A DNA stretch of 64,000 bases from Paenibacillus glacialis (GCF_001637205.1 NZ_LVJH01000021.1:124001-188000); one strand, 5' to 3'. Shown: positions 26,059 through 35,895, numbered from the stretch's first letter. A program made the numbers and translations. The notes: generated from the letters alone by a model not told the origin.

Positions 26059-28332
26059 TTAGAAGTTAGGCACTAAACGAACTAGTTTATCTGCGGTACC
26101 GTCCCCGTTCTTATCGCCATTATTACTGGTGACGAAATAAAGTGAACCATCCGGTGCTTCGACAATGTCGCGGATGCGGCCGTATTTATTTAGAAACAAG
26201 TAATTCAGATTATTGCTGCCTATCGTAGGTTTGCCGTTCTGTTCTCCAACGACCATTCTAATGATTTGTTTACCCTTTAAATTAGTTACTAGCAGATTGC
26301 CTGCCCACGGACCTTGGGTTACAAAGGTTATACCAGATGGAGCCCAAGTTGTGCCATTTGCATAAATAAGTGGAGGCGTTATACCAGTTTGATTCTGGTT
26401 TCCGCCCTCATATTTAGGCCACCCGTAATTTTTCCCAGGTTCGACGAAGTTGATCTCATCCTTAGAGGACTCGCCATGCTCCGATATAAAGAGACGGTTC
26501 GTGCCAGGTTGCCATGCGATGCCTTGAGGATTTCGATGTCCTCGGCTATAGATCGGAGAGGAAGCACCAAATGGGTTATCGCTTGGAATTGTGCCGTCCA
26601 AATTGAGTCGGAACATTTTTCCTCCGAGGTAGTTCAACGTATCATCTTTATTTCCATAGTTACCGTCACTGAAATACAGTTTGTTGTCAGGGCCTATTTT
26701 CACACGTCCACCGTTGTGATAGACCGCACCAGGAAGATTAGTGATAAGAACCTTATCCAATGTTGCTTTGTTGTTATTTTCTTTAAGACGAACGACCTGA
26801 TTGGCTACTTTGTTGTCGGATGTTTTGTAGGAATGATAGATATACATGTAATGGTTGGTGGCGAAATTGGGATCGAGAGCGATTCCCAATAAGCCGCCTT
26901 CACTCTTAGGCATATAATAGAAAGGGGAGCCGAGTGTCATGACTGGGGTTGATTTCAATTGGCCGTTCACAACAACACGGATTCTGCCACTATTTCGTTC
27001 CGTGAAGAATATCCGTCCATCTTGTGCTAATGCAATTGCCCAAGGGGTTTCCAAATTATTAGCCACAACCTCAGGTGTATAAGGATCGGTAGAGGTAGCG
27101 CTGGTTTTGACAGACAACGCGGAACTCGCTGCCGATACATTACCTGCTAAATCCCTAGCTTTTACGGTAAAGCTGTACGTAGTATTAGCCGTAAGTCCTG
27201 TGACATTAAAGGATGTTGTTGGCGTACTACCAGCAAGTGTCCCGTTTCTATAAATGTCGTATGCATAGACGCTTACGTTATCCGTAGATGCTGTCCAACT
27301 TAAATTAACGGACGAGGATGTTTTGCTTGAACTAACAAGTCCTGATGGAGAAGTTGGATTCTGCGTGTCGATTAGGCTTGTTGTTGTAACGGTTAGAGGA
27401 CTACTGGCATTGGAAATATTCCCTGCAGCATCTTTAGCTTTCACAGTAATGTTATAATTCGTATTTGGCGTCAATCCCGTAAAGGTATAGGTAGTGCTCG
27501 TTACACTCGCTTGCGTCAATACATTGTCTTTGTACACGTCATAATCCTTAACACCTACATCATCCAACGACGCGGTCCATGATATGTTTGCTGTTGTACT
27601 CGTTACACTGTTTGCCTGCAAGTTCGTCGGTTCAGTAGGAGGGAATACATCCCCAGTGGCGTTTACTTTTACTTGATCAAAGGTGGCCGTACTTAATTGC
27701 GAAACATTATGGCTGGTGACAGCCAACCCGACATACAACGAGGCATTCATATTTAGCGTCAAATTCCCCAAATCGCCCCAGTTCAACCCGTTGTTGGATA
27801 CATAACCTTTGATGACGTTGCCTTTGCGTTCAAGCTTTACCCAATTCGGGCTCGTAGACGCTATTTTTACACTTTGGGAAGTTCCGCCTGTTGCAGTACG
27901 GTACTGGAACGTGAACCCGTTAGAAGGCGTCAATAACAAATCGACATGTTTGGAATCAGGATTCAATGTTTCTCTTATCATGATGCCGGCCTTGGCAAAA
28001 TCATGGGGGTTGGTCTGAGAGGATATAAGTGCAATAATCGAACCGTCGCCAGTCCATGGCTGATACACATAATTGAACTGATCCGTTTTACCCCAAATGT
28101 CCGTGCCTGCGCCACTTACTGTAAATTGATCAATGGTTGGATCGTACGAGGCGCTGCCTGTTATTGCGGGAGATCCAATCGTTACTTGATTCCAGGGATT
28201 CGGCACAGAAGCTGCAACCAACTCGGCCGGCTCAGTCGTCTCAGTCACTTCTGCAAATCCTGGGCTAGGCAATAGTGTTAGAAATAAACAAATAGACAGA
28301 CTTAAAGCAATAATTTTGCTTCGTTTAATCAT
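26059..28332 (-). CDS. Secreted PQQ-type glucose/sorbosone dehydrogenase with FN3 domains
   Basis: 757 residues from ATG 28332 (AGAGGA is 9 bases upstream). Signal peptide residues 1-28. Residues 46-225 are a concanavalin-like beta domain (IMIRETLNPDSKHVDLLLTP). Two fibronectin-III domains follow, each with PTNLQA/PSGLVS then NISWTAS/NLSWTAS, TPNTNYNITVKAKDAAGN/TANTTYSFTVKARDLAGN. The C-terminal six-bladed propeller (from about 416) has the GSDH signature: TPWAIALAQDGRIFFTERNSG and VYHNGGRVKIGPDNKLYFSDGN. It probably oxidises a sugar outside the cell; PQQ dependence is assumed from the fold. A diverged copy of its 3' end lies at 45097-45198. Confidence 0.85.
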   Translation of the reverse strand: MIKRSKIIALSLSICLFLTLLPSPGFAEVTETTEPAELVAASVPNPWNQVTIGSPAITGSASYDPTIDQFTVSGAGTDIWGKTDQFNYVYQPWTGDGSIIALISSQTNPHDFAKAGIMIRETLNPDSKHVDLLLTPSNGFTFQYRTATGGTSQSVKIASTSPNWVKLERKGNVIKGYVSNNGLNWGDLGNLTLNMNASLYVGLAVTSHNVSQLSTATFDQVKVNATGDVFPPTEPTNLQANSVTSTTANISWTASLDDVGVKDYDVYKDNVLTQASVTSTTYTFTGLTPNTNYNITVKAKDAAGNISNASSPLTVTTTSLIDTQNPTSPSGLVSSSKTSSSVNLSWTASTDNVSVYAYDIYRNGTLAGSTPTTSFNVTGLTANTTYSFTVKARDLAGNVSAASSALSVKTSATSTDPYTPEVVANNLETPWAIALAQDGRIFFTERNSGRIRVVVNGQLKSTPVMTLGSPFYYMPKSEGGLLGIALDPNFATNHYMYIYHSYKTSDNKVANQVVRLKENNNKATLDKVLITNLPGAVYHNGGRVKIGPDNKLYFSDGNYGNKDDTLNYLGGKMFRLNLDGTIPSDNPFGASSPIYSRGHRNPQGIAWQPGTNRLFISEHGESSKDEINFVEPGKNYGWPKYEGGNQNQTGITPPLIYANGTTWAPSGITFVTQGPWAGNLLVTNLKGKQIIRMVVGEQNGKPTIGSNNLNYLFLNKYGRIRDIVEAPDGSLYFVTSNNGDKNGDGTADKLVRLVPNF

Positions 28333-28622
28333 CAATACACATCCTCTTTAGTTTTTGGAATGGCATTAAAGTACTACTTTTACAAAAAAAATTAAATTCT
28401 CCTTTCATAAAGTTAAAACGCTTATACTTTCAAGAATATTTTAACATAAAAATTTATTATTGTAATTAAAATCCAATAAAATGGTGACTTATTATATTTT
28501 TTTATATAGGAAAATAATCCCTCTAATATATTTGCGTCTTTTAAGAGAAACCGTGCGTCTAATCCTTGTAAACTTCATGAAGAACTACAAAAACATACAT
28601 CACAATACGAGGAGTAATAATA

Positions 28623-30029
28623 ATGAAAAAACAAATGATTGCAATATGTACTGCTACAGTTTTAGTCGGATCGGTATTCGGGATTCAAAGCATAACAAAG
28701 GCAGATCATTCTGAGACGCTCACTCCACAAAGTTCACAGCAGCAAACATCTAACCCAGCAACGGTAACATCCAATAAGGAAGCATCCGCAACATTTCGCA
28801 ACATTAAAACAGATCGGATCGAACATTACATGTTGACAGGCAAAGCCAGCGTATTTGAGGGCACGTATCAATATGTTGTGAAGCAAGGTGAGCGCGTGAT
28901 CGTCAAAGGCTTCGGGACGGCATCACAAGGTGGACCCGAATGGGGTACGATTTCACAGACGATTTCGATTCCAAAAAGTAAGCTTAACGGTAAGGAGCCA
29001 TTAACCGTTACATTATTTGAAATAGATCAAGAGAGTGGCGCAGTTGTAAACAAGCTGACTGCTCCATTGAACGCAAGTAAAACAAGAAACAACCATGTAT
29101 TTCGTAACATTAAGCTTACTCCTGCCACAAAAACAACGACTGAATATGCAGTGAAAGGCCAAGCCAGCATATTCGAAGGTACCTATCAATATGCTGTGAA
29201 GCAAGGTGATCGTGTAATCGTGAAAGGCTTTGGAACGGCATCGCAAGGTGGGCCGGAATGGGGTGCGATCTCAGAAATGATTTCGATTCCAAAAAACAAG
29301 CTTAACGGCAAGCAACCATTAACACTTGAATTATTTGAAATAGATCAAGAGAGCGGCGCTGTCGTAAATAAACATACGGTTCCAATGAACGTTATTAAAA
29401 CAACGGACAATCAGGCGTTTCGTAATATTAAGGTTGCCGCTGCCGCACAAACAACGACTGAATTCACGATGACAGGCCAAGCTAGCGTATTTGAGGGAAC
29501 CTATCAATATGTCATGAAGCAAGGTGAGCGCGTGATCGTCAAAGGCTTTGGGACGGCTTCCCAAGGTGGGCCGGAATGGGGTACGATTTCACAAACGATT
29601 TCGATTCCAAATAGTAAACTTAGCAGCAAACAGTCATTAACACTTGAATTGTTTGAAGTAGATCAAGAGAGTGGCGCTATCGTAAATAAACTAATCGTTC
29701 CATTAAACGTAAGTCAAACAGTGAACAACCAAGTGTTTCGTAATATTAAGCTTGTTCCTGCCACAAAAACAACGATTGAATATGAAGTGACAGGTCAAGC
29801 CAGCGTATTCGAAGGTACCTATCAATATGCAGTAAAACAAGGTGAACGCGAGATCGTCAAAGGCTTCGGCACAGCATCACAAAGTGGACCAGAATGGGGT
29901 ACGATTTCACAAACTATCTCGATTCCCAAAAGTAAGTTATACGGCAAGCAACCATTAACACTAGAATTATTTGAAATAGATCAAGAGAGCGGTGCTGTCG
30001 TAAATAAACTGGCATTAGCTCTGAAATAA
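28623..30029 (+). CDS. Secreted protein of four tandem Gmad2-like domains
   Basis: 468 residues: signal peptide 1-27, a Ser/Gln/Thr linker, then four repeats beginning at residues 58, 160, 262 and 364, each 102 residues (306 bp). Each has FRNIK, GKASVFEGTYQYVVKQGE, VIVKGFGTASQGGPEWGTIS and LFEIDQESGAVVNKL. The FEGTYxY/GFGTASQGGPEW pattern is that of the Gmad2 immunoglobulin-like domain of spore-germination/exported proteins. The strict repeat unit suggests recent duplication and adhesive or matrix function, unproven. The next two genes encode an ECF sigma/anti-sigma pair. Confidence 0.8.
   Translation: MKKQMIAICTATVLVGSVFGIQSITKADHSETLTPQSSQQQTSNPATVTSNKEASATFRNIKTDRIEHYMLTGKASVFEGTYQYVVKQGERVIVKGFGTASQGGPEWGTISQTISIPKSKLNGKEPLTVTLFEIDQESGAVVNKLTAPLNASKTRNNHVFRNIKLTPATKTTTEYAVKGQASIFEGTYQYAVKQGDRVIVKGFGTASQGGPEWGAISEMISIPKNKLNGKQPLTLELFEIDQESGAVVNKHTVPMNVIKTTDNQAFRNIKVAAAAQTTTEFTMTGQASVFEGTYQYVMKQGERVIVKGFGTASQGGPEWGTISQTISIPNSKLSSKQSLTLELFEVDQESGAIVNKLIVPLNVSQTVNNQVFRNIKLVPATKTTIEYEVTGQASVFEGTYQYAVKQGEREIVKGFGTASQSGPEWGTISQTISIPKSKLYGKQPLTLELFEIDQESGAVVNKLALALK
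28794..30026 (+). repeat. Four 306-bp tandem coding repeats
   Basis: Units start near 28794, 29100, 29406 and 29712. All four preserve long runs such as GGAATGGGGT(A/G)CGAT and GAAATAGATCAAGAGAG, so copy number could change by recombination. Confidence 0.85.
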
Positions 30030-30152
30030 TGTCATTTAATCCATCACGTATAATGAGCGACAACCATGGTGAGCCTGATGGCATGAGAGTCATTATATTT
30101 ATATGTGGTGGTTAAATCTCTTCAAATGACAAGAGGGAAGGAAGTGCAACAC

Positions 30153-30671
30153 GTGGAGCAAGCAGAATTGGCAGCAAAAGCAATTTCTGGTGATGAACAA
30201 AGTTTTACTTTACTCATGGACGAAATGCAAGGGCGTTTATACCGGATGGCATTCTCTTATGTGAGGAATAAGGATGATGCGCTGGAAATTGTACAAGAGA
30301 CTGTCTATAAGGCCTTTATTTCCATTCATAAGTTACAGAAACCGCAATATTTTAGCACATGGCTCATAAAAATATCCGTAAATTGTGCATTGGACTATAT
30401 TCGTAAATCCAAAAAAATTATTTATATGGATAAAGATTATGAAGACAGCTATGTCCCAGAAGATAGAGGAGAAGCGATCGATCTATATGAAGCATTGAGT
30501 GTTCTTGATGAGAAATCGAGAATCGTGATCGTAATGAGGTACTTTGAGGATATGCCACTGAAGGAAATAGCAAATATATTGAATATACCGTTGAGTACCG
30601 TCAAATCAATGATCTACCGAGGACTGGAGAAATTAAAAATAAATCTGGAGGAGAGTGACTACAATGGATGA
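30153..30671 (+). CDS. ECF RNA polymerase sigma factor
   Basis: About 172 residues from GTG 30153 (GGGAAGGAAG lies about 9 bases before; a longer GTG-start frame from 30105 is possible). Region 2: LYRMAFSYVRNKDDALEIVQETVYKAF and YFSTWLIKISVNCALDYIRKSKK. Region 4: VMRYFEDMPLKEIANILNIPLSTVKSMIYRGLEKLK. SigV/SigW-like ECF form. It overlaps the anti-sigma gene by 8 bases. The neighbouring repeat protein could be a target, but no promoter match was identified. Confidence 0.88.
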   Translation: MEQAELAAKAISGDEQSFTLLMDEMQGRLYRMAFSYVRNKDDALEIVQETVYKAFISIHKLQKPQYFSTWLIKISVNCALDYIRKSKKIIYMDKDYEDSYVPEDRGEAIDLYEALSVLDEKSRIVIVMRYFEDMPLKEIANILNIPLSTVKSMIYRGLEKLKINLEESDYNG

Positions 30672-31602
30672 CAAACTGAAACGATTACAGCAAGCCTATA
30701 ATGATATTGAAATCCTTGATGAGCTGTCTTTGGCCACTCGTAGAGGAATTGAGAAAGGTAAGCTTCATCAACAGAAAACACGCGCTACAAAGCACCGTGT
30801 GAAATGGATTACCTCCAGTGTGGCGGCTATGTTTATCTTTTTTACGATCAGTGTCAATACGTTACCTGCCTTCGCTGACAGTCTAGAACAAGTGCCGGTA
30901 CTCGGCAAGCTAGTGAGTGTATTACAATTCTCCAAAGGGAATGCCGGAGGTGGGGTCATACAGGATGGGACGGACGTTAATTTCATTTCGGTGAAGCAAC
31001 TGGGGGACAGTGATCATATTATTATGAACTTTGCGCAAAATAGTGAAGCACAGCAGATAGCAAGCTCATTTAACATGAAATTTACGGAATACCCCAACAC
31101 AATGACGATTTCCGTTGGCGGGGCAAGAAGATTCTCCGCTGCTAAAGATCTTGAAACATTAAAACAAAGCAACTACATTCAAGATGCTTACCAAATCATT
31201 ACGATGGACGATTCAGCCATTCGTTTTAATATCACATTTAAGGAACCTGTTACGTACGAGGTGAAAGAATATAAGGATCCTGCACAGGTCGTCATAAAGC
31301 TAACATCTGATGCGAAAAATGCTGGAAATCTTCCGCCTGTATACTCTCTAAGAACGGTGTCAATGCCCTATGGAGAGGAGATAGGGATGGCTGAAGAAAT
31401 GCTGTTAGAGTTTGAGGGATTACGCGTATTAAAAGATCAGCAAGGATCATTCTTGGTGGAGGCCGGATATTATAATACGGAAGCTGAGGCTTTAGCTCAG
31501 TTGAAACGAATTCAGAGTGAATATGGAGTCGCAGATTCGTTGCTTATTGAAAAACGATCATACCTACAGATTCCGGAGTTCATTTCTGCTGAAAAGGAAT
31601 AA
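30664..31602 (+). CDS. Membrane-anchored anti-sigma factor
   Basis: 312 residues from ATG 30664 (GGAGGAG is at the right distance; GTG 30655 is too close to it). Cytoplasmic N-terminus of about 45 residues, one span (WITSSVAAMFIFFTISVNTLPAFA), then an extracellular part. The middle (FNITFKEPVTYEVKEYKDPAQVVIKL) looks like an AMIN-type beta segment and the end (GSFLVEAGYYNTEAEALAQLKRIQ) like a SPOR-type fold. That suggests sensing at the cell wall. Both domain calls are tentative. Confidence 0.75.
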   Translation: MDDKLKRLQQAYNDIEILDELSLATRRGIEKGKLHQQKTRATKHRVKWITSSVAAMFIFFTISVNTLPAFADSLEQVPVLGKLVSVLQFSKGNAGGGVIQDGTDVNFISVKQLGDSDHIIMNFAQNSEAQQIASSFNMKFTEYPNTMTISVGGARRFSAAKDLETLKQSNYIQDAYQIITMDDSAIRFNITFKEPVTYEVKEYKDPAQVVIKLTSDAKNAGNLPPVYSLRTVSMPYGEEIGMAEEMLLEFEGLRVLKDQQGSFLVEAGYYNTEAEALAQLKRIQSEYGVADSLLIEKRSYLQIPEFISAEKE

Positions 31603-31633
31603 TGTATAAACCCATAGAAAAACAAATGCAATC

Positions 31634-31659
31634 GGCCGTAATACTTATGCGGCCTTTTT
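31634..31659 (+). terminator. Terminator after the sigma/anti-sigma pair
   Basis: GGCCG / CGGCC with an 11-base loop and T5. Confidence 0.6.
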
Positions 31660-31711
31660 GCTGTACAACTGGATAGAAGATTCTATCATGCTGGTATCAA
31701 TTGAATGAAAT

Positions 31712-31798
31712 GAGATCGTTTTAGCAGTAAATGAAAGGAATATCCCTGCACAACTGTATGAAAAGGTCGGATATGAGGACACGAATAGAAGGAGATAA
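31712..31798 (+). pseudogene. GNAT acetyltransferase C-terminal remnant
   Basis: The frame reads EIVLAVNERNIPAQLYEKVG then YEDTNRRR and a stop: the classic GNAT motif B (VNxxNxxAxxLYEKxGF). Nothing upstream continues the domain, so only the last 28 codons survive. Confidence 0.7.
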
Positions 31799-31984
31799 TG
31801 AAAATGATATCCTCTCCTCCAGTATAACCGGATGTAGCACAGGGGCACATGATGAAGTGGATCACGGGATTCATAACACTTTATTGATATCTAGCCATTT
31901 ATCTATTGCTTGATATTGGATTATCGGGATATCGGAACCTGTTTTTTTGTATTTTTTGGAGAGTTATGGTAACACTACATTGTA

Positions 31985-32117
31985 CTAGTGACATGGCACT
32001 TGGAAAGACTTTATATTCCGTTGCCCATTGGGTGATGAAGCGCCGACCTCTCATGAAGACTAAGACTAAAGATTCTGACCGCAAAAAAACTGGAGCGTCA
32101 AGAAGGAGGAGGATTCT
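31985..32117 (+). pseudogene. Possible GerA-type germinant receptor 3' remnant
   Basis: Just before the GerAB-like gene, one frame gives KDFIFRCPLG and the next WVMKRRPLMKTKTK. Joined across a frameshift they resemble the GerAA C-terminus (KDxxxRxPWWxMKxRP). GerAA genes normally precede GerAB genes, which supports the reading. The rest of the gene is missing. Confidence 0.4.
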
Positions 32118-33215
32118 GTGTTTGCCCGTACAGATGATAAGATAACAACGACACAAACAGCAGTTATAGTTAGTAGCTATATGCTTGGAACTGGGGTTCT
32201 TACTCTTCCAAGAACTTTAACTGAGAGCGTTAAGACCCCAGATGGTTGGATATCTATTATTGTGGGCGGGTTGATTATGATGCTTGCAGGAATATGTATC
32301 GTGAAACTGTGTCAGCAATTTCCTGGCAAAACCATTTATCAATTTGGGAAAGAAATTGTAGGGAATTGGATCGGGAGTTGTTTGATTATGATAATGATCA
32401 TTTATTTTGTTACTACGTCTGCGTTGCAGATCAGAGTCATGACTGAAGTGACTATGTTGTATTTACTTGAAAGTGCACCTCAGTGGGCGATCATTATGTC
32501 TTTCATGTGGATTGGACTGTATTTAATTACGGGTGGAATCAAACCAATCGCTCGGTTGTTTGAGATTATATTACCGATTACGGTTATTGTTTTTATAATT
32601 TGCTTGTCTTTGAGCAGCAAATTATTTGATATTGATAATTTACGTCCTGTGTTAGGGGAGGGAGTCTTTCCTGTCATCAGGGGGTTGAAATCAACCATAC
32701 TTGCTTTTACAGGCTATGAGATCATGTTCATTCTTACGGCGATTATGCAATATCCCAAAAAGGGTGTAAAGGCTGTGATTATAGGTACGGCAATACCCTT
32801 AGTTCTGTATGTATTTACTTTAATTATAGCTGTTGGTGCAATGTCTATTGATGGAGTTGTAAGAAGTACTTGGCCAACACTTGATCTTATGCGAAGTTTT
32901 GAAATTACGGGCCTTCTTTTTGAAAGATTTGAGTTCTTCTTACTTGTTATTTGGATCATGCAAATATTCGCGACATTTACGATTACTTATTATGCTGCAT
33001 CGATGGGTTTGGCTCAATTGTTCAAAAAAAAAATTAAACCTATCATCTACGGCTTGTTGCCGATCATATTCGTCGTTGCTCTGCTACCCAAAAGTATGAA
33101 TGAAGTATTTGATTTTGATAATTTTATTGGAAATATTTCTATCTATTTGTTCGGGTTATTACCCGTACTCCTTCTTCTAATCGCAAAAATATTCAAAAAG
33201 GGAGGTGTTAAGTAA
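32118..33215 (+). CDS. GerAB/YndE-type spore germination permease
   Basis: 365 residues from GTG 32118 after GGAGGAGGA. About ten spans of the APC-superfamily germination type: MLGTGVLTLPRTLTESVKTPDGWISII near the N-terminus, LYLITGGIKPIARLFEIILPITV and FTGYEIMFILTAIMQYPKKGVKA in the middle. GerAB proteins bind germinant amino acids in the inner spore membrane with GerAA and GerAC partners. Here GerAA is a remnant and no GerAC follows, so this is an orphan subunit. Confidence 0.85.
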   Translation: MFARTDDKITTTQTAVIVSSYMLGTGVLTLPRTLTESVKTPDGWISIIVGGLIMMLAGICIVKLCQQFPGKTIYQFGKEIVGNWIGSCLIMIMIIYFVTTSALQIRVMTEVTMLYLLESAPQWAIIMSFMWIGLYLITGGIKPIARLFEIILPITVIVFIICLSLSSKLFDIDNLRPVLGEGVFPVIRGLKSTILAFTGYEIMFILTAIMQYPKKGVKAVIIGTAIPLVLYVFTLIIAVGAMSIDGVVRSTWPTLDLMRSFEITGLLFERFEFFLLVIWIMQIFATFTITYYAASMGLAQLFKKKIKPIIYGLLPIIFVVALLPKSMNEVFDFDNFIGNISIYLFGLLPVLLLLIAKIFKKGGVK

Positions 33216-33319
33216 GACGAATAGCTTGATACCGTTATCGATAGCATCATCAATAACCAGTAAATAATCCTTCCGTTCGGAATATATCCGGGATTATCCA
33301 AACGTATAGATTTCTATGA

Positions 33320-33360
33320 GAAAAGAGTCCGGCACTTAAAATGCCGGGCTCTTTTCTTCT
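33320..33360 (+). terminator. Intrinsic terminator after the germination permease
   Basis: GAAAAGAGTCCGGCA / TGCCGGGCTCTTTTC with a T-rich flank. Confidence 0.85.
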
Positions 33361-33777
33361 TGCCTAATAACGAAATCTTAAAGATGCTAGCCAATATCAG
33401 ATGATAGAGAAAGAAAGAGATTAGAGATCTCAAGGAAAGACGCTGTCTCGTGCTTATTGCGGCAAATGTAAGATGGCAAGAATGTAGTCCGATTAATATC
33501 CGCGTAGATCGCGGGTTTTCTACTCCCGGTTTAATCCGGGAGATTTTCCATTTCGAGTCTATCCGAACGTGACAAGAATGTAACATTCCCCCTCCTGCCT
33601 GTCATCTGAATCGAACGACAGTACTAGATATAAACAATACAATAAGTGTATACGAATTGCCTGTTCAATCTGGCTGGGTTAACCCCGTCTTAGGTCTGAA
33701 TACAGCTGCAGTTCTTCGAAATAGGATTGTTGGTTTTACCAAGTTCAAATTAAACGAAAGCAAGGAGAGGATTTTAG
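33361..33777. other. Non-coding stretch with repeat-family copies and hairpins
   Basis: No gene seen. It holds a forward copy of the dispersed repeat (GGCAAGAATGTAGTCCGAT, 33475-33493), a partial copy (GACAAGAATGTA, near 33571), a CCGCG-TAGAT-CGCGG hairpin (33500-33514) and a terminator-like hairpin CTCCCGG/CCGGGAG (33523-33546). Here base composition changes and the accessory region begins. Confidence 0.5.
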
Positions 33778-35895
33778 TTGAACAAAAATAAGAAGCGAAC
33801 TTGCCGCACAATCGGCATCCTGACGGCTTTACTGACGCTTAGCCTCGCTGCAGAAACTAGCACGTACGCTCAGCACCAGCCTGAATCGAATTCGACTGCC
33901 ACCGTCAAACAGTTGGCCTCACTCGGCAGCACCGCCCTTCCGCTATCGAACAACGCGGCCTCGAATGATTTTACAAGTGGGCCGCGTGAAGCCAAGGAAG
34001 TTGAGGCGTTCCTGGACGATTTTTTTGCCAAGGATGCCATCAAGAAAAAGGCTGGGGCCGTTACGGTATCCGTCGTTCAGGACGGGAAGGTACTCGCTTC
34101 CAAAGGCTACGGTGTAACCGACCAAACGTCGAAATCGCCAGTAGATGCAAGCCGAACTACCTTCCGGATCGCGTCCGTCTCCAAGGTGTTCACGGCAGCC
34201 GCCGTTATGCAGCTCGTCGATCAAGGGAAAATTTCGCTTCAGGACAACATTGAAAAGTACTTGGACGGTTACGAAGTAACCAATTCCTTCGATACACCGG
34301 TCACGATAGAGAACCTGTTGACGCATACGACCGGTTTTGAAGTGCGCGAACCGACAGACGCCAGCTATTTGACCGATGCTTCCCAGAAGCCGATCTCGCT
34401 AAAAGAAAGCATCTTCGCTCAGTTCCCGTCGGTCCTTCGCAAGCCCGGAACGTCATACATGTACGATAATTTCGCATCGAGGCTGCAAGGATATATTGTC
34501 CAGCAGGTAAGCGGAGAACCTTTCGGGAGTTATATGCAAAAGCATCTGTTTGGGCCGCTCGGCATGACCTCAAGCAGCTTTACCCTGACTAAGGATTTGG
34601 CTGGTCGGCTCGTAACTTCTTACGATTCCGAGGGTAGCGCCATTCCGGTGTACAATTTTTCCCCGAGCGAGTGGCCTGAGGGCAGCATGGTATCAACAGC
34701 CTCTGATATGGCGCTGTTTATGAAGGCTTTCCTGAACGATGGCCAGGCGGCTGACGGCACCGTTATCCTGTCGCCCGAATCGGTAAAGGCGATGTCTACC
34801 TACCACATAGCCATTCATCCGGATTTGCCGGATATGACATACGGCTTTGAATCGCCTGTTAATCCGTCAAAAACGAACGGGGAGGACGTAATCTCCAAGG
34901 GTGGGGACATTCTGGGCTTCAGTTCGTTGCTATGGCTTCTGCCCGACCGCAAAACGGGTGTCTTCGTTTCTTACAATTCGAATCAGGACTCGAATCAGGA
35001 TTTGCGTAATGACCTGTTTACTGCGTTTATGGATCATTATTATACGAGTCGAAAAGTGGCGTTCGAACCGGGAGGATTCAAGGCGCAGCCCGCGAACGTT
35101 CTCGCCAAATTCGAAGGCTTGTATTCCGATTTGCGGATCAAATTACTGACCAGGGTCGAAGTGGGAGACGACGGCACTCTGATTGTGCGCGACGTTTCCG
35201 CCCGTCACCAGTTGAAGCAGGTCGACGATTTGCTGTTCGTGGATGAACAGGGCAAGCCGCTTGCATTCAAGACGGATGAAGGCGGCCGCATCATTTATAT
35301 GAAATACTCTAATTTATACAGCTATGCGGCCAAAATACCGGATGATCCTGCCGGATTCCCGGACGTAACAGCCGATCATCCATATGCCAGCTACATTCTC
35401 GGCCTTAAGTCGCTTGGCTACTTGACGGATGATCTGTCAAAGCCGTTTCAACCTCTGCAAGCCGTCACCCGCGGAGCGTTCATTCATGCTTTTAACTCGA
35501 TATTGAGCATTCCGGAATCCGCAAACCCGTCCTCATTTAAGGATATTGAACATTCTCCGTACCGAAAAGATATTCAAGCCGCTCTTGAGGCCGGCATATT
35601 GAATGGGACGGGGAGCGGCTTGTTCGAACCAGACCGTCCGATCCGCCGCGAAGAAGCAGCCGCTATCGTTTTCCGCTTAGTGGCGGGATCGGGGATTAGG
35701 GTGCCGGATTCCACGGCTGTGCTCGCGCCAGGCACTTCGAAATGGGCTGTCGATGCAGTCAGCTCTGCTGTGAACTGGAAGCTTCATGGGCCGGAAGTGA
35801 CCGAATCGAATGACATGTTCGACTACGGCTCGCAGCGGGCGCTGAATAAGCAGGAGCTGGCGGCGTTGCTGTTCACGATGCTACTTCCAGATTAA
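33778..35895 (+). CDS. Beta-lactamase-fold serine hydrolase with SLH domains
   Basis: 705 residues from a TTG start after CAAGGAGAGG. Signal peptide to about residue 31. The class C/penicillin-binding fold has S133-V-S-K136 (SxxK) and Y229-D-N231 (YxN); KGGDILGF near 380 stands for the third motif. A beta-rich domain (about 420-520) follows. The C-terminus carries SLH repeats (PYASYILGLKSLGYLTDD, DIQAALEAGILNGTGSGLFEPDRPI) that would hold it to the cell wall. Likely an esterase or D-amino-peptidase; true beta-lactamase activity is not implied. GC content and codon use are clearly higher than in its neighbours, suggesting transfer. Confidence 0.85.
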   Translation: MNKNKKRTCRTIGILTALLTLSLAAETSTYAQHQPESNSTATVKQLASLGSTALPLSNNAASNDFTSGPREAKEVEAFLDDFFAKDAIKKKAGAVTVSVVQDGKVLASKGYGVTDQTSKSPVDASRTTFRIASVSKVFTAAAVMQLVDQGKISLQDNIEKYLDGYEVTNSFDTPVTIENLLTHTTGFEVREPTDASYLTDASQKPISLKESIFAQFPSVLRKPGTSYMYDNFASRLQGYIVQQVSGEPFGSYMQKHLFGPLGMTSSSFTLTKDLAGRLVTSYDSEGSAIPVYNFSPSEWPEGSMVSTASDMALFMKAFLNDGQAADGTVILSPESVKAMSTYHIAIHPDLPDMTYGFESPVNPSKTNGEDVISKGGDILGFSSLLWLLPDRKTGVFVSYNSNQDSNQDLRNDLFTAFMDHYYTSRKVAFEPGGFKAQPANVLAKFEGLYSDLRIKLLTRVEVGDDGTLIVRDVSARHQLKQVDDLLFVDEQGKPLAFKTDEGGRIIYMKYSNLYSYAAKIPDDPAGFPDVTADHPYASYILGLKSLGYLTDDLSKPFQPLQAVTRGAFIHAFNSILSIPESANPSSFKDIEHSPYRKDIQAALEAGILNGTGSGLFEPDRPIRREEAAAIVFRLVAGSGIRVPDSTAVLAPGTSKWAVDAVSSAVNWKLHGPEVTESNDMFDYGSQRALNKQELAALLFTMLLPD

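Noticed and set aside
31906..32145. 79-codon ORF overlapping the germination permease start
   Set aside because: Overlaps the better GTG start with its AGGAGG site; its end is explained as a possible GerAA remnant.
33778..35895. Calling the SLH hydrolase a beta-lactamase resistance gene
   Set aside because: SxxK and YxN are shared with many esterases and peptidases; nothing in the sequence shows lactam specificity.
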